Both the position numbers and the translations under genes were made by a program. Shown here in pieces: positions 11,473 to 21,491 of a DNA stretch of 64,000 bases. Location: the NCBI GenBank assembly GCA_016584305.1, contig JACEEZ010011076.1, positions 602,501-666,500 of the forward strand, in the 5' to 3' direction. The stretch's first letter is position 1. Every line of letters starts with the position of its first letter. The notes beneath the pieces were generated by a model. That model saw only the letters and a program-made list of their open reading frames with translations. It had not been told where the DNA came from and searched no databases. The DNA comes from Chionoecetes opilio. Taxonomy: Eukaryota > Arthropoda > Malacostraca > Decapoda > Majidae.

Positions 11473-14400
11473 TATTATTGTTGTTATTATTACTATTTTT
11501 ATTACTATCATTATTATTTTTGTGATTTTTATTGTTATTACTAATATTATCAAAATTGTCATTTTTTTCATTATATCATTATTATTATTACTACCAGAAA
11601 TTATCTGTAATAAGTATGATGCTTAAAAAGACAATCTTTCTAAGCATTATAGTAAGATTAGCTACATGAAAAGGAAAAAATACTAGAATGACTTGAGTGA
11701 AGGACATTACATACTCCTATTCTGAAATGGAATGTAGAGTGCCAGTATAGTGACAAAAGAAGAGAAAGGGAATGCAATGGAGTGCCTAGAAACCCAAGAA
11801 CAAATTTTCCATAACTGTACAACTTGCTGAGCCGTTATTAGATGACAGAGACTGAACCACTTAATCATGGATCCTGCCTTTCAAAACTATAATGATTTAG
11901 ATGTTATGTTGGAAATGTTTATCTGTTGTTGAGATGAGCACCGAGGCCACGCGCAGCCCCCATCTTTACCTTTACCTATGCTGGAAATGTTCATCTGTTG
12001 TTGTGGACCCAAATTACAGTAACTTTCCCTCCTCTCATCATCAGGTAATCTCGCACCTGTCCATGGCATACATCGCCCTGTGTGCCTACTCCACCCTCTT
12101 CAAGATCCGGGTGCTCAACCTTTACTACCTGTCGCCGCACCACCAGACCGACGAATACTCCCTCATCTTCTCCGGCATGATGCTGTGCCGCCTCACCCCA
12201 CCCATGTGCCTCAACTTCCTCTCTCTCATCCACATGGATTCTCACGTGATCAAAGTCCGCACTGAGGAGACGCACTACACCCAGGTAAAACCTTAGTACA
12301 CCCACTCAGCCCAGGTGTATCAACAACACTAGTACACACTATGCTTTAGTATCTACAGTATGGCTGTGTCCACTACATAAGGGTAGCTGCTATATCCATT
12401 CACCCACTGCCCTAAAGAACCCGTTACATCCAAGACCACACTCAATCCAGTTTGTATGTGGTGAAATAACAGCTTGTGTCTTTCTTTTAAGTCTTGGATC
12501 CATGGTGGGGTTATCCGAGCCACAAAGATCAGTCGGTTACAAAAACTATTATATATGTCTGAGAATTGCCTCATTACAGCTGTCTCATTGCATCCATGTC
12601 TCATTACAGCTGTCTTATTGCATCCGTGCATCATTGTGTAAATATTATTGCACCCACATCTCAGATCATGGGCCACATGGATGTTATTCGCATCATCAGC
12701 GACGGCTTCAACATTTACTTCCCCATGATGATCGTGGCGCTGTGCCTGGCCACCTACTACAGCCTGGGCTCCCGCCTCCTCTCAGCACTTGGGTTCCAGC
12801 AGTTCATGTGTGATGACGACCTCACCACAGACTTGATTGAGGAGGGCAAGACACTCATCAACCGAGGTATTCCTGATGTTGCCTTCTTAATGTTATTCTT
12901 GTACAGTTTCCTGCTTGCTGTACATGAGGTTGTTTGGAAGCTGGATAAAGAATGCACTGAATAATGACAACACTAAACTAAGGAAATAATAAGACCCTTT
13001 CTATGTGCTTGTTGATTTCATGGAATAAGTGTGAAGTGTAGAAGTGTGAAGTGTAGTGCCTCAGAGATATAGATGTGGCAGTTGATTGGACTGTTTTATG
13101 TGACGGCATTAGGTTCTGTATTGAATTAGATTCCTGTTTTCTGATGTCTCTCAGCTGCCACATAACTTGTTTGGAAAATTTTCATTGTATAAAAAGAAAT
13201 TTTGGTGTTGGGATGTGGCGACTCCACTGCCCACCATGCTGTGGTCTGTGCCATCATGTGGTGGTCTGTTTGGGTGGCTAACCACATAGTGAGCCCTGAA
13301 ACACAGGCCCTGGAGTGCGTGTCTCAGTATTCCCTGCGTGTCGGAAGAGGTGACTAAAAGGCATGAGGGCAGAGAGGTGGGATCCTTTCTGTGTTAGTCT
13401 CATTTCCCATGTGAACAAAAAGCTGAAATCTCTTGTTGTGAGCCACCCCACTTGTTTGGGAGAAGGCTGAATTATATGTGAAAAAATAAAGATGCGTGAA
13501 ACGAGAATTCCAAAGACCCATGACAATCAGTCCACTGAATGCAAAGGAAGAAGTATGAATAACTGTGAATGAGAAAAAAACTTTTCTGGTGAGTTCATGT
13601 GGCAAGCAACTGTGGTCTCATAGATAGCATTTCTGGTTATTAGATTGCCTGTGGAGGATGTTTGTAGGACTGTCAGCTCTTCATTTATACTTATTTCAAC
13701 TCTCCCCCTTCCAGAATCCCGTCGGCGCCAGAGGATGGAAGACAACGCTGCCAGACGCAAGGACTTCACTGATAGGTTTGGTGGCGGGGAGTCATCAGCC
13801 AACATGTACAGGTGCTTCCTTGGTAGCTCACTGCTGTGGTTTAGTGGATAGTTGGTTTATTGACTGAAAGTGACACGTTTAGTCATGTGTCCATTCTTAC
13901 TGATTGGTTGTGGACAGTGAAGTGGTGTGATTTTCTCTAATGCTAAAAGGAAGAAAACACAGGTCAGTTGAGTAATTTTTATTTTTGATGATTCACTAAC
14001 ACACACCCCCACCCACCCACCCACCCACACACACACACCCACCCACCCACACCCACCCACCCACACCCACCCACCCACCCACACCCACACCCACACCCAC
14101 CCACACCCACCCACACCCCACACACACCCACACCCACACCCACACACGGTAATTTTGTCATCTATACAAGCTAGGTATCATAGACATCAAAATATTTATA
14201 AGTAAACACCATTCCCTACGATAGAATGGTTTAAGGCTCCATATACACAACCCTCGTTTTCCCGGATTAATAGGGGGGAGCACTGGTCCGGGAACCGCAG
14301 ACGTCCGGGAATCGCAACAGTCCGAGGCCATTACCCACCCTGGACGTTTATCCTACTCTAGTATTTACTGTCCAGCAACCGCCAATATCAACTACCGCGC

Positions 14401-16552
14401 CGCGGACTTTTACGTCACTTTGTTGTTGGTTTTTGGGCTGCGAGGATCCTTTGGGGAACACTATGAGCCCTGGTGATGTCCTATGATGCTATCACAGGTG
14501 CTGTAGTTGACCTGTCTGCCTCAGGAAGGCACAGGGTGAGGCGGATGACAGCGTGTTGCTGGGAGGGGTGGACGCCAGATGCTGCCAGCAGGGTGGGCAG
14601 GTCACAGGTGGCGACGTTCAGGGTGAGGAGTTGAGAGCGTAGCACTACACGGTGGGAGTGGAAGCGAGGACACTGCAGCAGAAAGTGTTCAATAGTCTCA
14701 GAGACGTTCCTGCACCAGGGGCAATGGGGGTCAGAGGACTGACGGAGGCAGTGCAGGTGGACCGTGAGTGTCTTGTCCCCAAATGTAAACAATACGACCG
14801 CTGAGCATGGCGGGAGGCGCGGACGCTGACCAGGGGTGACAGGAGACGCTCGGACCGCCGGACAACTTTGTCGATTTACGGACTGGACCAGGCATTTGTC
14901 TGGGACTCGGACATATCCCCGGACTTCGGATTTTGACCGGCAAATCCGATATCCAGGAAACGGAGGTCTGGGAAAACGAGGGTTGTGTGTATACAGAAAG
15001 GAAAAGTGTTGTTCAAAGTGACATGGTTAATGTTCTCACTGGGAAAAGGAATGAAATACAGGTCAGAAGTTAACCTTTTGACATAGAACTTTATCATTCA
15101 CACACTAAACAAACTTACTTTTCAAACACCCACACACTGCTTTGCTTCTCTCACCCAGGATGGAAGGATGTGAAAGGCTCTATGAACAGGAAGGCTGACA
15201 GGCTTGAATTCTTTTAAGAGTGTCAAGACACCTCTAAAACTAAACTGGCCAAGCCCCTTTTTTGAGTTATTTCTATCTTTGCATAGGCCAGGCCATAGGT
15301 CTATCCAAAGACTACTGTATACTGGACTTGCTACTCGTTTTGGGCTATTTCCAGTGGAGGCCAGTTTTGCGATTCCTGACATTTTTAACATCACTCCCAT
15401 TTCCCTTCCTATGGTTTATCAGTATAAATGATATACCCTTATCTTCGTAAATGTTTGTTCTATAATATTATCAAATAAAATACTGTAAAATACACTAAAG
15501 AAATGCCATTATGAGAGAGTGAAGAAATATGCATGAACTTAATATTCACTTAAACACTTTGCCATTTAATATTTTGCGAGAAACATTTTACATGAAACTT
15601 ATCAATAGAAGCGGAATGCTATTAGCTTTCCATTGTCATATTTCGTTTTCTGATAAATGAATTAGAACCATGCATAAATTAGCGTTAACTAAATAAATAA
15701 CCTCATTAATCAGGAAAATTACCCGATTGATGATGTAATTGTTTTAGTTAACGCTAATTTATGCATGGTTCTAATTCATTTATCAGAAAACAAAATATAT
15801 CAATGGAAAGCTAAGGAAAATTCGCTTCTATTGCTATGTTTCAAGTAAATAGTTTTCTCGCAAAATATTAAATGGCGAAGAGTTTAAGTGAATATTGAGT
15901 TCATGCATATTTCTTCACTCTCTCATAATGACATTTCTTTAGTGTATTTTACTGTTATTTATTTGATAATATTATCGAACAAACATTTACGAAGATAACG
16001 GTATATCATTTATACTGATAAACCGTAGGAAGGGAGATGGGAGTGATGTTCGAAAATGTCAGGAATTGCAAATCTGGCCTCTACTGGTCATGGGCAGGTT
16101 GGGGCGGGGCACGAGTAGCAAGTCCAGTATAGAGTAGTCTTTGGTCTATCTTTTGCATAAGCCATAAAATAAATTTTTTTAAACTTGTCTGGGTTGATTT
16201 CATCTAGCTATCATAGTTTTGGCCTGGTCAGAGTACCTGAGATATGAATTTCTATGCCCTGAACTACCAGGACATTACGGCAACATTGCTACGTTGAATC
16301 CTCCACAGGTCGGCCCGGCAGAGAGCAGAGGAACTGGTGCGGCCCATCAGGAGAGAAGACTCTTCAGAATCTGCCCAGCTGGAGCTCCTTGGTGGGTCAC
16401 AAAGCATAGCGGATTATGCCTCCCACACCACCACCACCTCTGCCATGGATGAGGGTGAGGGTGGGCTGGGCGGGGCAAGGCTTGGGGGTCTTGGTCAGTA
16501 TTCCAGAGTCCGCACACACAAGCCTGACAAGGGGCTGTTTGATGATGTATAG
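7096..16552 (+). CDS. LMBRD2: LMBR1 domain-containing protein 2 (11 coding exons)
   Basis: Coding exons: 7096-7269, 7510-7775, 8238-8402, 8934-9144, 9375-9551, 10113-10290, 10508-10689, 12045-12284, 12665-12866, 13715-13811, 16309-16552. All introns are GT-AG and phases match, giving 2,136 nt and 711 residues (human ~695). LMBRD2 is a multipass plasma-membrane protein of the LMBR1/lipocalin-receptor family; human LMBRD2 has been linked to beta2-adrenergic receptor signalling, but its biochemistry is unresolved. Diagnostic blocks: FILPLDVS (~50-57), [11 protein letters not shown] (~134-144), YYGSYLL (~177), [10 protein letters not shown] (~224), [11 protein letters not shown] (~415), [27 protein letters not shown] (~482-508), GFQQFM and the C-terminal LFDDV. 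Residues ~84-120 hold N-glycosylation sequons (NST, NIT, NTT) in the first large loop. An in-frame TGA lies 24 nt before the ATG. Introns 7 and 10 carry transposons. A GTAAGT donor sits directly after the TAG stop. Confidence 0.95.
11208..11418. mobile_element. palindromic MITE in LMBRD2 intron 7
   Basis: A 211-bp near-perfect palindrome with ends CAGGCGCCTAGAATTGAAAC and its inverse. Arms of ~90 bp contain the repeated motif AAGTGGCGCTTGTGCC. AT-rich flanks (ATATAT on both sides) could be a target duplication, but the flank is too simple to be sure. Confidence 0.7.
11422..11600. repeat. (ATT)n microsatellite
   Basis: An imperfect TTA/ATT trinucleotide array inside LMBRD2 intron 7, directly abutting the palindromic MITE. 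It produces spurious Ile/Tyr-rich open frames on both strands. Confidence 0.85.
11931..11978 (+). repeat. SINE 3'-tail fragment
   Basis: The sequence GAGATGAGCACCGAGGCCAC and the following CCCCATCTTTACC repeat the tail of the SINE at 5400-5705, with ~15 bp missing between the two blocks. It lies just before LMBRD2 exon 8. Confidence 0.7.
14004..14150. repeat. (CACCC)n microsatellite in LMBRD2 intron 10
   Basis: A ~145-bp array of CCCA/CACA/CACCC units. The minus strand is strongly G-rich. The Gly/Trp/Val-rich open frames across it are artefacts. Confidence 0.9.
14240..14995. mobile_element. TIR element enclosing a LINE fragment
   Basis: The ends are inverted copies: ACACAACCCTCGTTTTCCC at the left and GGGAAAACGAGGGTTGTGTG at the right. 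Subterminal CCGG-rich motifs are also mirrored. The interior (about 14440-14800) is a LINE 3' piece, so the element captured or was hit by a retrotransposon fragment. It lies in LMBRD2 intron 10. Confidence 0.65.
14481..14792 (-). pseudogene. LINE ORF2 C-terminal zinc-binding fragment
   Basis: A 103-residue frame with the pattern C-x2-C-x7-H-x4-C ([18 protein letters not shown]). This is the cysteine/histidine motif at the C terminus of many Jockey/R1-type non-LTR retrotransposon polymerases. Only this terminal part is present. A related fragment lies at 38229-38370. Confidence 0.7.
15268..16165. mobile_element. foldback element, copy 2, in LMBRD2 intron 10
   Basis: Two arms of roughly 430 bp are reverse complements around a centre near 15715. 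The outer parts share AAAGACTACT and CTGGACTTGCTACTCG. The inner ~300 bp match copy 1. The same subfamily recurs as a half copy at 60130-60441. It ends about 140 bp before the last LMBRD2 exon, so that acceptor lies close to a very large potential hairpin. Confidence 0.8.
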
Positions 16553-17440
16553 GTAAGTATGAAGCACCAAGATTCACATTGCTTTAACCGCTGAAAGTTC
16601 CTATTGGGCTGGAACATTTTCTTGGGATGTGATATTTTTTTGGTATGTCTCTTCCAGTGTTTGACTGTGGCGTCTTGTTTTGCATCTCAGCATTCACGAT
16701 TTTCTCTAAATATGGTGCTTTGATTATCTCAAGTGTCCGGTTGTGGAAAAAAAGAAAATATTGCATTCAATTTAGTCTTCTTGTTCTATTTACTTCAGTT
16801 TTAAATTCTATGCGATCAAAGTTTGTCTTTAGATAAACTTAAGCGGTTTCATTCATATTGTTAATGATGGTTTGATTAGTTTTACAATCTCATCATGGTT
16901 TTGCTTTTACGCATTAGGTTTCGTTCATTTATTGTAACCCATACCCATTGTTGAAATTTGTAACCAGTGGTTTTTATGGGATTGCTGATTTTCTCCAGGG
17001 TGTTTAGCCAAGCTTCTCCATCTTGGGAATAATTGGGGAAAATCACAACAATTCAGACAGGCAAAAAGTGGGGAACAGAAGTGCCGAGTCAAGTTGTAAT
17101 TTTCTTGATGTGATAATATATAAGTTAGATATCATATCTCTCATCTAGTCATATACAAATGTGCAACCTAATAGCCATATACTTTGCCACATCATGTTTT
17201 CATATATGTGATGGTAGTTTGCCAATCATGAAATAGGTATAATTTGTTTAGTGACAATAACTCCGGTGTTGGTGTAGCCTTGAGGTAAGAGTGAAGGGAC
17301 TAGTGTACTAACCCTAATACTGTGCCTTCTTGATGCTTCGGTTCACTACATTGGCGGGGATCAACAAAACATTCTGGGCAGTGAGTGTGTGGGCCATAGC
17401 AGCAAAAGGACACCATGTAAATAATACTATGAAAGATTAT
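16553..17440 (+). other. LMBRD2 3' region
   Basis: The interval starts with GTAAGT immediately after the stop codon, so it may begin as a 3' UTR intron. No AATAAA close to the stop and no other gene are visible. Confidence 0.4.
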
Positions 17441-17653
17441 TTAACCCCTTCACGCCCAGATCTTTCCTTTGCTATAAGAAATTGTATGTTGTCGAGCCAT
17501 AAAATTACGAAAAGTAACTGAATATACCAAATTAGTTAGTGGACAAAGATACTAAACTGGGCATATCTATTAAAATATTGCTGATATTCACTAAAATTGT
17601 CTAACGGTACCCAAATTACAATGGAAATTACGTTCTGGGTCTCAAGGGGTTAA
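17441..17653. mobile_element. TTAA-flanked MITE, copy 2
   Basis: A 213-bp copy of the element at 1497-1703, again bounded by TTAACCCCTT and AAGGGGTTAA. The two copies differ at scattered positions. Confidence 0.75.
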
Positions 17654-17870
17654 TGCTGAAAAAAAATAATCTGCATCAAACATGTGGAGGTAGATGTACA
17701 CCGGGAGCAGCTGGGATCACGCCCTGAGGCACCACACTCTGGGCACAAAGGTTATTGGTGGCCAAGGGGTGTCTGTGTTAGTCTTCTCCAGTCACTACAA
17801 TTGATGGAATGTGGCGCTCATGATATTCTGTTGTGTTCTTGTATATTTATAGCTTTTGTATTTATGTACA

Positions 17871-18412
17871 GTCAACCCTCAGCCATCAAGCATTTGGCTA
17901 TTGCATTTCACATCTATGGCGGGAACCTTAAAATCTGCACACCTCGGCTATAGCGCATATAATCACGGCTATCACGCACCAGAAGTAGGAGAAAATACTG
18001 TAAGATTTGACATTCATGGGCCATGTGTCATCATGCACACGACATACCTTACTCGCCCCTGATTGGTTAGCGTCACCGGACCAGCAAACGTTGTGATGGG
18101 GTGCCGTCCATCCTTCACATTTACCAGTCTGTGCAAGCCCCCATGCCCTTAAATACCAGATGTTATGCCCTATTATGTTTTTTTTAGCAAATTTTTTATT
18201 GTTTTCATGCTTATAATTGTTATATTAATGTTAAGTAGAAATCATTCTGCAAAAAAGTGGCAAACACAAAAGAATAGATAGTCAAGTTCGGCAGCCAGGC
18301 ACCAATGAGAATTATTCCCATAAGTTCTTCAGTACGGCCGTCGGGTTTTCTGGCCATCTATAATCACGAACTGTGGCAGCAGCAATCGGGTGCGATGGCT
18401 GAGGGTTGGATG
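17871..18412. mobile_element. MITE with CAGTCAACCCTCAGCCATC ends
   Basis: The left end CAGTCAACCCTCAGCCATC is mirrored by GATGGCTGAGGGTTGG at the right. The interior has repeated GGCTAT and ATCACG motifs. A related end (GCCGAGGGTTGAGCGTAC) occurs at 45010-45030. No coding region. Confidence 0.55.
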
Positions 18413-19171
18413 AAACTAATACTAATGATTTCCTTTTTTTCCAAATTTTGTTGAAAAGTTCAGTGTGTGAAAGCTTGAAAGAAGCTTTAGTAGATTGAGA
18501 CTGCATTACAATGAGATTCCTTAAGTTTGGAAATTCAGGATACATATAAGATAGTTTTCATAATATTTGGTACCTTTTTGATTAGTCTGAGAAGACTTGG
18601 TGAGAAATATTCATTAGTATTAAAACACTCCAGAAGGTACAAGTAATTATCTTCAGAGAAACATTTAGTGTTGATGTTTTATGTGCCGTGTTTCATATTT
18701 CAATATTGATTTTTGTGATTTTGATTACTTAGAAATCCATTCTCATGATTACCTCTTGAGCACATGAATTCCTTCTCATAGTGTGTAATTTGTAAGTGGA
18801 GCAACAGTCTTCTAGCCACTGTAGAGGCTAGGTGTGCCTAGGTACTTATGCAGCTGTTAGAGTAGTGGACCAGAATGCTTGATTGTAACCCTTCCATGAA
18901 TGTTTAGATTCTAGCAGGGCCAATATGCAGTGAGAGCCACTCCTTCCCTCCTCATACATTGCTAATAGTGGATTAAATGTTGGCATCATGGGACATCATC
19001 TGTGGTGTAGTTGTGATGTGTACTATACAAACCATTAGATAGTTGAGATAGTTGGAAGCGTATCATCGGCCGTCTAACCTCATGAAATCTTATGGGAAAA
19101 ACTGACGTCAAACATAAAGAACAAGAAGAAATATACAAACCATTAGCAGTGTATTGCCATGCCTCATATGG
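18413..19171. other. unassigned interval
   Basis: No gene, RNA gene or repeat boundary is recognised. The 62-residue frame at 18986-19174 (-) has no visible domain. Confidence 0.4.
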
Positions 19172-21032
19172 CAATAGTATTAGAGGAGTCCAAATCCAAC
19201 CCTAAATGTTAATTAAAGAATATTTAGAAGTGGACGTAATGCTATGAAACATTGCTCATCATGATCAGGAAATAACCATTGCTCACTAGCCTTGTACCCC
19301 CCCTGATTCCAGGCTCGCTGTCACCGTGGGGGTGCTTCGGGCCCGGGGACTGGGGCCCGACGCCTGGGGGGGAGGTCTTCTGGTCACTCCCTTGGCTTCG
19401 GGCCTCTGTCCTCGGTCTGACTAATTTTGCCTGGCCTTTCCAGTCTTCTTTCTTTATTTCCCTCCTTCCCTCTATCTCTCCTCTTCTGTCTCCTCCTATC
19501 CCCCTCTATCTCTCCTCTTCTGTCTCCTCCTATCCCCCTCTATCTCTCCTCTTCTGTCTCCTCCTATCCCCCTCTTCTCCTAAGGTGTGAGAGCCGTGCT
19601 GATGGAATATGAGGCTGGCTTCGGGCCAGTCGTAAACGGCCTCAGGGTGCTACGGGCACGGTATACCCTCGGCGCAACTGCCCTTGCCCCTCATGGGAGT
19701 CTTGGGGGGTCGACCGTTTATTTCCCCCTCTTTAACTCAGGCTCACCATGGCCAAGATGATAACCTTATTACTACAGGGGCTTTAGGGCCAGCCTCTCAT
19801 CAAATGACCCTACGGATCCCCCTGGTTTATCGACCCCTGCTCCTCTTTTGACTCCGGCCCGGAATACTGATATGCCCGTACCCCGAACTCGACCCTCAGA
19901 AACCCTTAGTGCTCCTGGGTCCCCTAGCCAGATCAAGAATCAATCCTCATCACCAGGTGACACTCCAACTCACCTCTCTACTACCTCTTCCATACCTTCT
20001 CCATCCTTGCCTCCCCCCTCTTCCCCACCAGATCCTTTCTCTACCCTTCCTCTTCCCCAATCTTCTTTGTCCTCTTCTCCATCATGTATAGCTGCTCTTG
20101 CACCCTACAACCCTTCTTCCTCTGGGGGAGCTAGAGTCCGCACGGTCACCTCTTCCTCACGCCCACGCCCACGCCCATCTACTTCTCCTCTCCCTCCCCC
20201 CTCATTCAACACTGTTTTTAGTCCTCCAAAATGGGTACGTTTGTTCTTCATCCCTTCCACCGCCCCCTACTCTGCTAATACCCTGAGTTTCCAAAAATGC
20301 CTCCAGCAGCAGGTTGGCATGGTTTTATTCCATACCCGCCCTGACCGGTCCCGTCTGGTAATAGTTGACACTGAGGCCCAAGCTAATGCACTCATCAACC
20401 TTACAGACGTGGACGGCAACCCATTCAACCCTACCCTACCCTACCCTATTCTTAACACTTGCACTGGGACCGCTTCCATCTCCCCGCTCGATTGTCCAGT
20501 CGATGACGTCGAATGGTCAGAGTGCGCAGACGACCTCCTCGCCCTTTTGGCAGAGGATGATACCGTTGCTGTTGACTGCTACACCATCCCACCCCGAGGC
20601 CCAAGGAAATACCCTACCAACGTTTCCAAAATCTCATTCAAGAGGCAAGATCTCCCTCATAGCATTTATCTCGGCGGGAAGCACTACCCAGTTAAACTTG
20701 ACTGTCCTACTCCTCCCCTCCAGTGTCAGAAATGCTGGCGTTTTGGCCACCCTGCCAATCAATGCCAATCCCGTACACTTTGCCCACTTTGTGCTAAGCC
20801 TGGCCATTTCCGTTCCCCGTGTCCTGCAACGTCGCACACTTGTGTAAACTGTGGTAGTTCCCACAAGGCCTTCGACAGGGATTGCCCAGTCTACCATTTT
20901 GAAGCGGAAGCGGCAACTCTCAGTTTTTAAAATGGCTAAACTCTAGAGGGAAGCACGCCAAGAAGCTCGCTGCCAAGGTTTTTCCCCTACCCCCGTCTCT
21001 CATCTTATTTCCAAGCCCACTTTTCTAAATCC
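19172..21032 (+). mobile_element. LINE 5' part with flank: first member of a tandem duplication
   Basis: This ~1.86 kb unit contains ~125 bp of target flank, the 14-bp target site TCACTAGCCTTGTA (19283-19296), the LINE 5' UTR (from 19297, with a CTCCTCTTCTGTC-type tandem repeat at 19460-19580) and most of ORF1. At ~21033 it joins a second copy of the same flank. Because flank and element are copied together, this is a genomic tandem duplication, not two insertions. Confidence 0.8.
19848..20930 (+). CDS. non-LTR retrotransposon ORF1 (gag-like), copy A
   Basis: 360 residues. The N-terminal ~125 residues are Ser/Pro-rich and disordered-looking. A globular middle follows. The last ~80 residues carry three CCHC zinc knuckles: CQKCWRFGHPANQC, CPLCAKPGHFRSPC and CVNCGSSHKAFDRDC. 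This layout is typical of the nucleic-acid-binding ORF1 proteins of Jockey/I-group LINEs. The copy at 25887 shows the original start; here the matching ATG (19748) is out of frame through a one-base loss near 19760 and a two-base loss near 19798. The listed start is only the first downstream ATG, and the gene is probably inactive. The middle domain and knuckles remain open. Confidence 0.75.
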   Translation: MTPARNTDMPVPRTRPSETLSAPGSPSQIKNQSSSPGDTPTHLSTTSSIPSPSLPPPSSPPDPFSTLPLPQSSLSSSPSCIAALAPYNPSSSGGARVRTVTSSSRPRPRPSTSPLPPPSFNTVFSPPKWVRLFFIPSTAPYSANTLSFQKCLQQQVGMVLFHTRPDRSRLVIVDTEAQANALINLTDVDGNPFNPTLPYPILNTCTGTASISPLDCPVDDVEWSECADDLLALLAEDDTVAVDCYTIPPRGPRKYPTNVSKISFKRQDLPHSIYLGGKHYPVKLDCPTPPLQCQKCWRFGHPANQCQSRTLCPLCAKPGHFRSPCPATSHTCVNCGSSHKAFDRDCPVYHFEAEAATLSF

Positions 21033-21491
21033 CAATAGTATTAGAGGAGTCCAAATCCAACCCTAAATGTTAATTAAAGAATATTTAGAAGTGGACGTAA
21101 TGCTATGAAACATTAGAAGTGGACGTAATGTTATGAAACATTGCTCATCATGATCAGGAAATAACCATTGCTCACTAGCCTTGTACCCCCCCTGATTCCA
21201 GGCTCGCTGTCACCGTGGGGGTGCTTCGGGCCCGGGGACTGGGGCCCGACGCCTGGGGGGGGAGGTCTTCTGGTCACTCCCTTGGCTTCGGGCCTCTGTC
21301 CTCGGTCTGACTAATTTTGCCTGGCCTTTCCAGTCTTCTTTCTTTATTTCCCTCCTTCCCTCTATCTCTCCTCTTCTGTCTCCTCCTATCCCCCTCTATC
21401 TCTCCTCTTCTGTCTCCTCCTATCCCCCTTTCTCCTAAGGTGTGAGAGCCGTGCTGATGGGATATGAGGCTGGCTTCGGGCCAGTCGTAAA

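Noticed and set aside
11347..11571. Tyr- and Ile-rich frames on both strands
   Set aside because: They are translations of the ATT microsatellite.
13857..14161. Cys/Gly/Trp-rich minus-strand frames of 60-96 codons
   Set aside because: They translate the (CACCC)n microsatellite in LMBRD2 intron 10.
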